Source: Bradyrhizobium jicamae | GTDB taxonomy: Bacteria > Pseudomonadota > Alphaproteobacteria > Rhizobiales > Xanthobacteraceae | DNA: 64,000 nucleotides | Assembly: GCF_018130695.1 (NCBI RefSeq) | Contig: NZ_JAFCJX010000005.1 | Span: 124,001 to 188,000 of the forward strand | Reading direction: 5' to 3' | Shown: positions 45,680 through 54,502 of the stretch, piece by piece | How positions within the stretch are numbered: position 1 is the first letter of the stretch | How the letters are laid out: each line of letters opens with the position of its first letter | Program-made: the position numbers and the translations under genes | Notes under the pieces: model-generated | The model's database searches: none | Seen by the model: only the letters and a program-made list of their open reading frames with translations | What the model was told of the DNA's origin: nothing

Positions 45680-47998
45680 CTACCGCCATTGCTTCTCCTC
45701 GGCCGTCCAGGCCCAGCCCGGCAGCCGGCCTTCCCGACTGAACGCGGTGACGATGTTGTCCAGGAGTCGCGAGACGTTGTTGTCGAAATTGTTGTAGGGC
45801 AGCGACTGGCTGAAGGCGATCGAGCCGGTCGAGAACACGGCGCCATTGTTCGGGGCGGTGAAGTAGACCATGTCGGCGCGCACGCGGTAATCATGCGAGC
45901 CGGACAGTCCGGGATAGGGATAGAGGATCTCCTCGACCACGGTCTGGTAGTTGTCGCTGTGCCCGCCCGACGAGGCGACAATCAATGAATGCGGCGGCGT
46001 GCCGAGCGCGAGGTCGTAGCGGTCGATCTCCAGTCCGCCGGCCGCGCCGTGGGCGAGGCCGAAGTCGCCGATGATCTCGCCTTCGATTCCCTTGAATATC
46101 CAGTCGGCACGACGATGCCAGCTGTCGGGCATCCGGCGGAACGGACGCGAGGAGTCGAATCCTTCCGAGATGAAGCCGACGCCGAGCACCTTTTGCGGCG
46201 GGCGTCCGAGATCCTTCCACAGCCCGCTCTTCTGCCCGGTGGTGGCGAGATAATATTCGCCGGGACGCGCCTGCCAGGCCCGCATGCCGGAATTGAGCTT
46301 GCGGACCTCCATGCACCAGGGATCGTCGCGGTGGTAGCCGACGTTCCAGTAGTAGCCGTTGCCGCCGAGATAGATGAAGCGGCCGCCGCCGGCGATGTAG
46401 TCCTCGGTCGCGTTCAGGATCGCCTCGGAAATGTATTCCGGATGGGTGCCGCTGAGCACGACGCGATACGGCTTGAGCAGCGCCTCGCCCTCGCGGTGCA
46501 GATCCTCCTCGGTGACGACGTCATAGGCATGGCCGACATGTTCGAGCCAGGCGATGATCGAGAGGTCGGCTGGAAACTGCCAGGTCACGCCCATCGACGA
46601 CATCCGTGCCTTCGGCCGCATGTTGAGGATCGGCCGGCGGTAGGTCGAGTAGCAGACCCCTGCCCCGTCGCCGTGATGATCGTAGAGCGAGAGGCCAAAC
46701 TCGGCGGTCTCGTACAGCTCGATATCGTGCTGCGAGACGATCGGCGATTGCCCGGCCAACGGCTGCATGATCTCGGCGTCGAAGCTCAGATGCTCGTTGG
46801 CGTAAGCGAGGTAGCTGCCGGTCGGCACCAGGAACAGGATCGGCGCGGTCGGCCGCTGCGGGCGGACGAAGAACACGATGTATTCCTCGCGCAGGCCCTT
46901 GCCGTCGCCGACGCGCAGCCGATAGGCGTAGGCGCCGCTGCGCAAGGGCGGCACCTTCAGCCGCTTCGTCAGCTCCCATTTGCAGTCGATGATCGCATCG
47001 TCGTGGAATTCGATGCCGCCATACTGCTGGGGCGCGAGGCGATAGCAGTCGTCCCAGCCATTCCAGTTGAAGCCGGTCTGGCCGCGCACCGGGCGGTTAT
47101 AGCCCTCGGCATCAAGATTGTATGGTCCGGTGTCGATCACGCGATCGCCGATGCCCTTGTCGGTGTAGCCGAGCGTCGTGTCCCAGAACGCCATTTGCCC
47201 GCTTGCCGGTGCCGTTCCGGTGCTGCGGAACTGATCGAGCTCCTGCCGCGTCAACACACGGTCGAACACCGCGGGGCGATCGAGCTTGCCGTTCAGGCAT
47301 TGCGTGACGAATTGACCGCGCAGCGAATGGAAATCCTGCGCGCCGGCGAGGATGAAGGGAACATCAGGCGGATTGACCGGGCGGAAGCGCAGCGTCTCGC
47401 GCACATGGGAGCGGAAATCGACATTGGCGACCTTGCTGAGCAGGCTGTTATAGCGGTTGGCGACGCCTTCCTGATAGAGCGTGGCGACGCCGGTCGTGGC
47501 GTCGAAGGTCGCGGCGACGAAGTACCAGTTGCTCTTCAACAGCGGCACCTCGCCGTCGAGATAGTCGACCTCGCTGCCGTCGCCATAGCCGAACTCGAGC
47601 AGTCCATCCGGATTGAGCCACAGCCCATAGCCGCGATTGCCGAACGCGTCCCAGCGGCCCATCAGGCACTGGCGTTTGCCGTGGCCGGGCGCGTTCGGAT
47701 AGACGAAGGTCGCGAGCGTGAAGCTGCCGTCGAGCGCGAGGCGTCCGTCGGGATCGGCGACCGTCAGGAACGAGCCGACCTGGGTGTATTGCTTGCGAAC
47801 GGTCCAACTGCCGTTCAGGTCGCATTCGATTTCCTGCTCGCGATAGCCGGGACCGGCGGGATGCGCGTCGCCATGGATCAGGCGCACCAGTTGCGCCTCG
47901 ACGGCCGTGGTACCGTCGGCATGCACATAGAATCCGATGTCGTCGCCGGGCTTGACCGAGATCTTGTCGGCATACCCAAAGATTTTTTGCTCGGCCAT
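45680..47998 (-). CDS. N,N-dimethylformamidase large-subunit homologue
   Basis: 772 residues, close to the about 762 of known DMFase large subunits. An N-terminal region precedes a LamG-like sandwich (about 85-260), and the catalytic core is from about 385 with a C-terminal glutamine-amidotransferase-like part (GGGRFIYLGGNGYYWNVGYH). In the characterised Paracoccus enzyme Fe(III) is held by Tyr399, Tyr440 and Glu521 as I recall. Here Tyr399 (GSYLAYANEHL), Tyr439 (GLSLYDHHGDG) and Glu521 (GTHPEYISE) lie at matching positions. It would hydrolyse an N-substituted formamide or similar amide. Preceded by the permease/small-subunit fusion, 36 bases upstream. Confidence 0.9.
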   Translation of the reverse strand: MAEQKIFGYADKISVKPGDDIGFYVHADGTTAVEAQLVRLIHGDAHPAGPGYREQEIECDLNGSWTVRKQYTQVGSFLTVADPDGRLALDGSFTLATFVYPNAPGHGKRQCLMGRWDAFGNRGYGLWLNPDGLLEFGYGDGSEVDYLDGEVPLLKSNWYFVAATFDATTGVATLYQEGVANRYNSLLSKVANVDFRSHVRETLRFRPVNPPDVPFILAGAQDFHSLRGQFVTQCLNGKLDRPAVFDRVLTRQELDQFRSTGTAPASGQMAFWDTTLGYTDKGIGDRVIDTGPYNLDAEGYNRPVRGQTGFNWNGWDDCYRLAPQQYGGIEFHDDAIIDCKWELTKRLKVPPLRSGAYAYRLRVGDGKGLREEYIVFFVRPQRPTAPILFLVPTGSYLAYANEHLSFDAEIMQPLAGQSPIVSQHDIELYETAEFGLSLYDHHGDGAGVCYSTYRRPILNMRPKARMSSMGVTWQFPADLSIIAWLEHVGHAYDVVTEEDLHREGEALLKPYRVVLSGTHPEYISEAILNATEDYIAGGGRFIYLGGNGYYWNVGYHRDDPWCMEVRKLNSGMRAWQARPGEYYLATTGQKSGLWKDLGRPPQKVLGVGFISEGFDSSRPFRRMPDSWHRRADWIFKGIEGEIIGDFGLAHGAAGGLEIDRYDLALGTPPHSLIVASSGGHSDNYQTVVEEILYPYPGLSGSHDYRVRADMVYFTAPNNGAVFSTGSIAFSQSLPYNNFDNNVSRLLDNIVTAFSREGRLPGWAWTAEEKQWR

Positions 47999-48034
47999 GG
48001 TCGGTTACGGGTCTCGCAGAATGAAATTGACGAT

Positions 48035-49684
48035 CTAGCTTTCGAGCAGGTCCTGCACGCGGCGCAGGAACAGCGCGTGGTAGGCCTCATCTGACGTGGC
48101 GTAGTTGCGGTCCTCGACCACGCGCGGCGCGGTGCCGCGATGGCCGGACAGCGCGACGATGCGGTAGGCCCTGAATTCCTCCAGCACCATGATCGCGTAT
48201 TTGTCGACCTGGCCCTGCCTGCGGAAATAGATCAGGAGCCGCTCCAGCGCCTCGCTGTGCTGGCCGAGCGGACGGCTGCGGTGCTCCTCGATCACGGCAT
48301 CGGTGACGAGGCGCTTGAGGAAATCGCGCTGCATCTTGTCGAAGCGGCGGAAATAGATCTGGTCTTTGTCTTCGGTCTCGGTGGCTTCTTCCGGTAACAT
48401 CTCTCCGCCTTTCTCCGCGCGGGTGGCTCGCCGCTCGCTCTTCTTCTTGTCGCGCCAGGTCCGGAACTGGCGCTTGATGCCGAACAGGCCCTCGCGCAGG
48501 AACAGCACGACGCCGAGCATGATCGCGCCAATCAGCATGTAGCGCAGCGGGCCGAGATCGATCAGCACGCGGTCGATGAACACCACGATGGCGGTGCCAG
48601 CGACGGCGCCTTCGGAGCGCCCGATGCCGCCGATCACCAGCATCGCGAGCGACAGCAGCACGGTGTCGAAGGAGAACAAATTGGGCGACGCGCCGCCGAA
48701 ATGGCAGGCATAGAAGCCGCCGATGAAGCCGAGCGCGGTCGAGGAAATCAGGAACACCATGATGCGGGCGCGGACGAAATCAACGCCGCAGGCCTGCGCA
48801 AACGCCTCGCGCTTCTCCGGCGCCATGCGCAGCACGCGGCCGAGCCGCTTGCCGTCGATGAAGCGGTAGACGACCAGCGCGAACACCATCAGCGCCAGCG
48901 CCGCGTAGTAGCTGAACAGCAGCCGCGGCATCTGGCCGAGGCTCGCCGGCAGATAGCTCGGCGCGCCGTAGAGCCCGCCGGTTGCGGAGCCGAACTCACG
49001 CGATTGCACGACATAGACCCGGCAGAGCTCGACCACGCCGAGCGTCAGCAGCGCGTAGTAGAAGCCGTCGAGCCGCATCGCCGGCAGACCGATGATCAGG
49101 CCGAAGGCGAGCCCGATCAACGCGCCGATCAGCGGCAGCATCCACCAGGGCAGACCGAGCTGGATCGCCAGATAAGTGGTGCCGTAGGCGGCGGCGCCGA
49201 CCACGGCATAGCTCGCCAGCGAGTAGATGCTCGCCGTGCCGATGATCAGCATCCAGCACAGATTGATCGCCGAATAGATTCCGAACACGGCGGCTGCGCT
49301 CATCACCGTGTTCCAGCCGGCGCTGGGAACGACGGCGGGAGCGAGGATCATGGCGATGAAGGCGAGCGTCCACCAGATCGGCCGCTTGTCGACGATGGTC
49401 TTCTCGCGACGCTTGGTCTTCGGATTGTATTCGCCGCGGATCTGCAGCACGCGCCGACGCGTCGGCCAGTAGCGCGTGCGCCACCACAGCGCCCCGCCAT
49501 GGCCGGGCCATTTGTAGTAGTAGCGCAGCCGGCCGACGGGATACAGGCGCGGCTTGAAGGCGCGCGTCTCGTTCCAGGTGACCTGGTGCGACAGATGCGG
49601 ATTAGTCGCGGCCTCGCGCGCCGGCGCTTCCGGATAGTGGCAATCGGTCGGATCGATCCAGGTGGGTTGGGCGGTGTCGGTCAT
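48035..49684 (-). CDS. LivM-type permease fused to a DMFase small-subunit-like domain
   Basis: 549 residues, about 200 more than LivM. Residues 1-104 are a soluble, aromatic and basic N-terminal extension. About 105-402 is the permease (SLASYAVVGAAAYGTTYLAI, GFYYALLTLGVVELCRVYVV, GFIGGFYACHFGGASPNLFS, SLAMLVIGGIGRSEGAVAG). Residues 403-440 are a charged linker. Residues 441-549 form a soluble domain (RPLGQHSEALERLLIYFRRQ, EEFRAYRIVALSGHRGTAP, EAYHALFLRRVQDLL) that resembles the DMFase small subunit, which is normally a separate gene of about 130 codons just before the large-subunit gene. The domain lies on the cytoplasmic side. Confidence 0.85.
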   Translation of the reverse strand: MTDTAQPTWIDPTDCHYPEAPAREAATNPHLSHQVTWNETRAFKPRLYPVGRLRYYYKWPGHGGALWWRTRYWPTRRRVLQIRGEYNPKTKRREKTIVDKRPIWWTLAFIAMILAPAVVPSAGWNTVMSAAAVFGIYSAINLCWMLIIGTASIYSLASYAVVGAAAYGTTYLAIQLGLPWWMLPLIGALIGLAFGLIIGLPAMRLDGFYYALLTLGVVELCRVYVVQSREFGSATGGLYGAPSYLPASLGQMPRLLFSYYAALALMVFALVVYRFIDGKRLGRVLRMAPEKREAFAQACGVDFVRARIMVFLISSTALGFIGGFYACHFGGASPNLFSFDTVLLSLAMLVIGGIGRSEGAVAGTAIVVFIDRVLIDLGPLRYMLIGAIMLGVVLFLREGLFGIKRQFRTWRDKKKSERRATRAEKGGEMLPEEATETEDKDQIYFRRFDKMQRDFLKRLVTDAVIEEHRSRPLGQHSEALERLLIYFRRQGQVDKYAIMVLEEFRAYRIVALSGHRGTAPRVVEDRNYATSDEAYHALFLRRVQDLLES

Positions 49685-49688
49685 CGCG

Positions 49689-50570
49689 TCACGCCTCTCG
49701 TGCCTTGTCGAGCAGGCCTGCGATGCCGCGCGGACGGACCAGCAGCACCAGGATGATCAGCAGGAACTGGGTGATCAGCACATACTGGCCGCCAAGCAGG
49801 GTCGAGGTCAGCGCTTCGTTGAGGCCGATGATCACAGCGCCGATCACGGCGCCGGGCACGCTGCCGAGGCCACCGACCAGCGCGATGCTTAAGCCCTTCA
49901 CCATCGGCGTGATGCCGCTGAAGGGCGCGACGTAATAGGTTTGCGCCAGCAGCACGGAAGCCAGGCCAGCCAGCGAGCCGGTCAGGGCCATCACGTAGAA
50001 GCCGGTGCGACGGACGCCGATGCCGACGATGGAGGCGGCATGCGGGTTCATCATCATGGCGCGGATCTCCAGCCCACGGCGACTGGAGCGCATCCAGAGC
50101 AGGATCAGCGTCAGCAGAACGATCGCGGAGACGGAGGCGCCGAGTTTGTCGGACGTGACGATGACGCCAAAGATGTCGGCATTCCAGTTGCCAAACAGCT
50201 TTGGCAAAGATTTCGCGCGCGGGCCGAAATACCAGAGCAGGGCCTGGTTGCCGATCAGGCTGATCGCGAGCGTTGCGATCAGCGCGCGCAAGGGAAAGTT
50301 CGGCTTGTCGTGGATCGGGATGAAGGCGAGCAGGCAGACGATCAGCCCGCCGAGCGCACCGGTGAGGATGCCGGCCGCCATCACCACCGCGGGCTGCGCG
50401 CTGATGTTGAGGCTGGCGAGCCAGGCACCGTAGCCGGAGAGCGCGAAGATGAAGCCGAACGCCATGTTGACCAGGCCGAGGCTCGACCAGGTCAGGGAAA
50501 TGCCGATCGCGAGCGTGCCGTAGATGCAGGCGAGCGTGATGGCGTTGGAGAGAACGAAACTCCAGTTCAA
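49689..50570 (-). CDS. livH: Liv-type permease (LivH-like)
   Basis: 293 residues, about eight membrane segments, with ITLACIYGTLAIGISLTWSS, GLVNMAFGFIFALSGYGAWL, MMMNPHAASIVGIGVRRTGF and KGLSIALVGGLGSVPGAVIG typical of LivH. It overlaps the upstream ATPase by four bases and is followed after four bases by the fused LivM. It is the partner permease in the importer ending with the dimethylformamidase-like hydrolase. Confidence 0.92.
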   Translation of the reverse strand: MNWSFVLSNAITLACIYGTLAIGISLTWSSLGLVNMAFGFIFALSGYGAWLASLNISAQPAVVMAAGILTGALGGLIVCLLAFIPIHDKPNFPLRALIATLAISLIGNQALLWYFGPRAKSLPKLFGNWNADIFGVIVTSDKLGASVSAIVLLTLILLWMRSSRRGLEIRAMMMNPHAASIVGIGVRRTGFYVMALTGSLAGLASVLLAQTYYVAPFSGITPMVKGLSIALVGGLGSVPGAVIGAVIIGLNEALTSTLLGGQYVLITQFLLIILVLLVRPRGIAGLLDKAREA

Positions 50571-51295
50571 CGGTGGCCTCCCATCAGGCTCTTCGAGGCC
50601 GAGGCTTCGCCCTTCAATTTGCCGGCATGCATGCCGATGATGCGGTCCACCCTACCCTCGAGCAGACCGAGATTCTGCTCGGCGATCACCATGGCCGACG
50701 AGCCGAGCTCGACCGCCATCAGCGCATCGACCACGGATTTGCCGATCTTCGGCGCCAGGCCCAGCGACGGCTCGTCGACGAGGAAAAGATCGGCATCCGC
50801 CATCAAGCCGCGGCCGATCGCGACCATGCGCCGCTCGCCGCCGGAGAGACGGCCGACGGGAATTGCCATCAGCTTGGTGAGCGGCGGAAAGATCTGCAGG
50901 ATTCTTTGCTTGCGCGTGGCACGCTCCTTCCAGGCGCGCCTGGTGTAGGCGCCGCTGTCGAGATGCTCTTCCACGGTGAGACCATGAAATATCTCGTCGC
51001 CCTGCGGGATCAGCGCCAGTCCGCGGCGGACGATCTGGTGGGTGTAGCGCCCCGGCCCCTGGCTGCGGGTGCGGCCGACCTCGAAGCCGTTGAGCAGGAT
51101 CGAGCCGCGCTGCCAGCCGGTGAGACCGGCGATCGCCTGGAACAGCGTCGACTTGCCGTGGCCGTTAAGGCCGACGAGACCGATGCGCTCGCCCGGGAAC
51201 ACGGTGAGGTCGAGGTCGTGGATCACCCGCAACGGACCCCAGCCGGCGGACAGGCCGCGGACGTCGAGCACGGCATTCCTCGCAACATCGCTCAT
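50567..51295 (-). CDS. livF: Liv-type ABC transporter ATPase (LivF-like), amide-importer operon
   Basis: 242 residues with Walker A GLNGHGKSTLFQAIAGL, in which the usual NGAGKS reads NGHGKS, signature RLSGGERRMVAIGRGLM and Walker B LFLVDEPSLGLAPKIG. It shares one base with the LivG stop and overlaps livH by four bases. Confidence 0.93.
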   Translation of the reverse strand: MSDVARNAVLDVRGLSAGWGPLRVIHDLDLTVFPGERIGLVGLNGHGKSTLFQAIAGLTGWQRGSILLNGFEVGRTRSQGPGRYTHQIVRRGLALIPQGDEIFHGLTVEEHLDSGAYTRRAWKERATRKQRILQIFPPLTKLMAIPVGRLSGGERRMVAIGRGLMADADLFLVDEPSLGLAPKIGKSVVDALMAVELGSSAMVIAEQNLGLLEGRVDRIIGMHAGKLKGEASASKSLMGGHR

Positions 51296-52032
51296 CAGTG
51301 GACGCCCTCGGCGCCCTCGAACTCGAAATAGGCGGCCTTGACGCGGGGATCGACCAGTATCTGATCGAGGCGGCCCTGCGCGATCATCTCGCCGGCGTCG
51401 AGCACCATGACGCGATCGGCCATGGTGTCGAGCAGCTCCATGCGATGCTCGATCAGGACGATCGCAATGTTCAGCTCCTTGGCCAGCACGCGCATGATCT
51501 CGTCAAACTCGTCGATCTCCGAATTGATCAGGCCGGCGGCCGGCTCATCCATCAGCAGGATTTTTGGCCGGCGCATCAGCAGACATGTCATCAGCAGCTT
51601 GCGCCGGTTCAGCGTTTCGAGCTGGTCCGCCATGGTCAGGCCCGGCAAGTGGAAGGCGACGAGACCGGCGCCCCATTCGGAATCGTCAGGCGTCAGATAC
51701 GGCCGGTAGGCCTGCCGCGCGGCCTTGAGGACCTGGCCAACGGTCATGCCCTCGGGCACGACCGGCGTCTGATAGGTGCGGCCGATGCCGAGCCGCGCGC
51801 GCTGGTGCAGCGGCAGCGCGGTGATGTCCTTTCCCTCGTAATGCACCGTGCCTGACTTCGGCGGCATCCGCCCCGACAGCACCTCGAACAGGCTGGTCTT
51901 GCCGGCGCCGTTCGGGCCGATGATGCCGAGCACCTCGCCCGGCTCAACCGACAGCGAGATGCCGTGCAGGATCGAACGGCCGCCGAGATCGAGCGTGATG
52001 TCGGAGCAGGCAAACAGTGGAGCGGACGGCAT
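51295..52032 (-). CDS. livG: Liv-type ABC transporter ATPase (LivG-like), amide-importer operon
   Basis: 245 residues, Walker A GPNGAGKTSLFEVLSG, a LETLNRRKLLMTCLLMRRP stretch where the signature motif should be (it lacks a recognisable LSGGQ), and Walker B ILLMDEPAAGLINSEIDEF. The ATG at 52032 (MPSAPLFACSDI) is chosen over an upstream in-frame start that would overlap the binding-protein gene. It lies 13 bases after that gene. Confidence 0.92.
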   Translation of the reverse strand: MPSAPLFACSDITLDLGGRSILHGISLSVEPGEVLGIIGPNGAGKTSLFEVLSGRMPPKSGTVHYEGKDITALPLHQRARLGIGRTYQTPVVPEGMTVGQVLKAARQAYRPYLTPDDSEWGAGLVAFHLPGLTMADQLETLNRRKLLMTCLLMRRPKILLMDEPAAGLINSEIDEFDEIMRVLAKELNIAIVLIEHRMELLDTMADRVMVLDAGEMIAQGRLDQILVDPRVKAAYFEFEGAEGVH

Positions 52033-52045
52033 GGTATGGCGCCGC

Positions 52046-53338
52046 TCACCACCACGGCGCCTTGCGCAAGGCACTCTCCTTCAGCACGTCGGGATAGATG
52101 ATCTTGTGCTCGGCGTTCTGCACCTGGAAGAACAGCTGCGCCATGCCCTGCTCCAGCTCCTTGGCGCCGATCGCATCCCCCGTGTCGGGATAATGCGCGC
52201 ATTCCTGCAGCGAATTGTTCATGCTCATGTAGCCGCAAACGCCGCGATACGGCGTCTTGCGCACGAAGTCGCAGACCTCCTTGAACTTGGAGGGATCGCC
52301 GACCGCTTCCCATGCGGCCTTCAGGTAGTAGGTCACGTCGTAGCCGTTGCCGGTGTAGCAAAGGCCCATGATGCCGGGGAAACGCTTCTTGTACTTGGCG
52401 CGGAATTCCTTGCCCTTGTCGTCGGCGTAGACGCCGAGCACGGTGCTCCAGACGAAGCCTTCGGCGGCCGGTCCCGACAGCTCCAGGAATTCCGGCTGCG
52501 AGGGACCGTATTGCAGATAGACCAGCGCGCCCTTGAGCGGATCGGCGCCGAACTGCTTGACGAAGGCGGCGTATTCGGCGGCGACCCAGTGATCGATCAT
52601 CACGGCGCCGGCGCCGATCTTCTTGATCTCCTGGATCACCGAGCCCCAGTCCTGCACCGGATACTGGATGTCGGTGATGCCTGCGAGCTTGAACTCGCTC
52701 TTCGGCAATGCGGATTGCAGCGCTTTCGAGATGGTCTGGTTGTAGGCGATCTGCTCCTGCACGATGTGGACGCCGTTGTTGATCGGCTTCCAGATCCCCT
52801 GGTCGCGCATCGCCTTCAGGAACACGGGGAAGGTGTAGCCGTAATGCACTTCCGACGGATCGGTCTGGAAGATGTGGCCGTATTCCTCGGGGTTCTTCGC
52901 GAGGATGTCGGTGAAATTGCGCTGGGTCAGGCCCCACAGGAACGGCGCCTTGTAGCGCGCCGAGACGTCAGCGACCGGCACCGGCGTGAACACGAAGGCG
53001 CAGGACATCGCGTGCACCTTGGCGTCGATCAGCTTGTTGATCGCGACCTGCCCGCTCTCCGGCGACAGCGGATCGATGTCGACCACGACGGTCTTCAGCG
53101 GACGTCCCAGCACGCCGCCGGCCGCGTTGATCTCCTCGATGGCGAGCGTCGTGCCGTTGAGATAGTCTTGGTGGTCGGCGACGCCGGCCTGCGCGGTTTG
53201 GGCTGTGGGCACACCGATCAGGATGGGATCGCCTGCCGCCCGCGCGGCACCGGAGATGAAGGGCGCCGGCAGCGTCGCCGCGGCAGCGGCCGCCGGCACT
53301 GCTTTCAGGACTCGCCTGCGCGTAAATGTCGTGGTCAT
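52046..53338 (-). CDS. Liv-type solute-binding protein, probable Tat-exported, amide-importer operon
   Basis: 430 residues. The twin-arginine N terminus (MTTTFTRRRVLKAVPAAAAA) suggests Tat export. The mature fold begins near ILIGVPTAQTAQAGVADHQD. It belongs to the Peripla_BP_6 class that includes amide and urea binding proteins. First gene of the operon that ends with the DMFase-like hydrolase and divergent from the AraC regulator gene (204-base gap). Its ligand is probably the amide cleaved by that hydrolase. Confidence 0.92.
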   Translation of the reverse strand: MTTTFTRRRVLKAVPAAAAAATLPAPFISGAARAAGDPILIGVPTAQTAQAGVADHQDYLNGTTLAIEEINAAGGVLGRPLKTVVVDIDPLSPESGQVAINKLIDAKVHAMSCAFVFTPVPVADVSARYKAPFLWGLTQRNFTDILAKNPEEYGHIFQTDPSEVHYGYTFPVFLKAMRDQGIWKPINNGVHIVQEQIAYNQTISKALQSALPKSEFKLAGITDIQYPVQDWGSVIQEIKKIGAGAVMIDHWVAAEYAAFVKQFGADPLKGALVYLQYGPSQPEFLELSGPAAEGFVWSTVLGVYADDKGKEFRAKYKKRFPGIMGLCYTGNGYDVTYYLKAAWEAVGDPSKFKEVCDFVRKTPYRGVCGYMSMNNSLQECAHYPDTGDAIGAKELEQGMAQLFFQVQNAEHKIIYPDVLKESALRKAPWW

Positions 53339-53542
53339 CTAGAAGCCCCTCTGCCTGCTGCCGTGACGGTTGCGATGCGGAATGAGGCTAGGTCGGGAAC
53401 GGCGTGCCCGTCTTTTCGGCGGGCGCACTGTGTTTTCTTCCAGAGTGCACCGAAGCCTTGGGGGGCGACGGTGACGCTGGTACGGTTCTTGAATGGGAAT
53501 GGGATCGCGTTTCCGCAAAACGAACCTTTGAGCCAAAGCGCC

Positions 53543-54502
53543 ATGACGCAGAGCAACTCATATTCGACGGCCGGAATCGACGGACAGCACAGCATCGAGG
53601 CCTGGCGGCAGGCCATGGCCGAGGTCTATTACCGGCTGGATATCCAGTCCACGCATAGCGATCGCTTGCGCGGCGAGCTGATCGACTGGCAATCGGACAT
53701 CATGGGCGTCTCCAATTTCCGCGCCGACGCCCAGCGCGTGATCCGGCGCAAGGAAGCGGCCAAGGCCGACAAGACCGAGGACTTCGTCTTCCTGTTTCCG
53801 ACCCGCCACGCCATGCGCTTCCAGCAGCGCGGCCGCGAGGGGCTGGTGCTGCCGGGCAGCGTGTTCCTGGTCAATGCGGCCGAGGCCTATGTGATCGACG
53901 TACCCGATGCGTCCGAGAACATCACGATCAAGATCGACCGCGAGCGCCTCGCCGCGCGCGTCGCCGGGATCGACGATCTCTGCGCCACCGCAGACTTCAC
54001 CAATCCGCTCTTGGTGCCGGCGATCACCACGCTCGGCGAGCAGGTGCTGAAGATGCAGCCCTCCGAGCACAGCGCGCGGATCGAGGACTGCATCATCGAC
54101 ATGCTGTGCCTGATGATCGAATGCCGCGACCAGCGCGACAACAGCGCGCTGATCCGCGAAACGCTCGGCACTTCGCTGTTCAACCGGATCAGCGCCTATA
54201 TCCGCCGCAACCTCGCCGATCACGCGCTGACGCCGGAACGCGCGGCGGCCGAGCACCGCATCTCGCTGCGCTACCTGCACAAGATCTTCCAGTATCAGGG
54301 CACGACGTTCGGACAGGTGCTGCAGGAGGAACGGCTGCAGCAGGCGCATCTGATGATTCTCGCGAGCGGCCAGCGCGGCACCATCAATCTCGGCGAGGTC
54401 GCCTATCGCTGCGGCTTCGCCAGCCAGTCGCACTTCTCGGTCAACTACAAGAAACGGTTCGGTATCCCGCCGCGCAGGACGCTGCCGCCTGCAGGCGAAT
54501 AG
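53543..54502 (+). CDS. AraC-family transcriptional regulator
   Basis: 319 residues. An N-terminal ligand-sensing domain of the AraC_binding_2 type (FRADAQRVIRRKEAAKADKT, DFVFLFPTRHAMRFQQ) is followed by a C-terminal double HTH (NLADHALTPERAAAEHRISL, RYLHKIFQYQGTTFGQVLQE and VAYRCGFASQSHFSVNYKKR). The frame is open far upstream, but ATG 53543 matches the expected N terminus. It is divergent from the amide-importer operon and is the likely inducer-responsive activator of it. Confidence 0.93.
   Translation: MTQSNSYSTAGIDGQHSIEAWRQAMAEVYYRLDIQSTHSDRLRGELIDWQSDIMGVSNFRADAQRVIRRKEAAKADKTEDFVFLFPTRHAMRFQQRGREGLVLPGSVFLVNAAEAYVIDVPDASENITIKIDRERLAARVAGIDDLCATADFTNPLLVPAITTLGEQVLKMQPSEHSARIEDCIIDMLCLMIECRDQRDNSALIRETLGTSLFNRISAYIRRNLADHALTPERAAAEHRISLRYLHKIFQYQGTTFGQVLQEERLQQAHLMILASGQRGTINLGEVAYRCGFASQSHFSVNYKKRFGIPPRRTLPPAGE

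Noticed and set aside
45989..48094. A 701-codon plus-strand frame opposite the dimethylformamidase-like gene
   Set aside because: Antisense shadow; the minus-strand protein has conserved length and active-site residues.
51848..53542. A much longer N terminus for the AraC regulator
   Set aside because: The extra codons are antisense to the binding-protein and ATPase genes and have no AraC-like content; the ATG at 53543 fits the family length.
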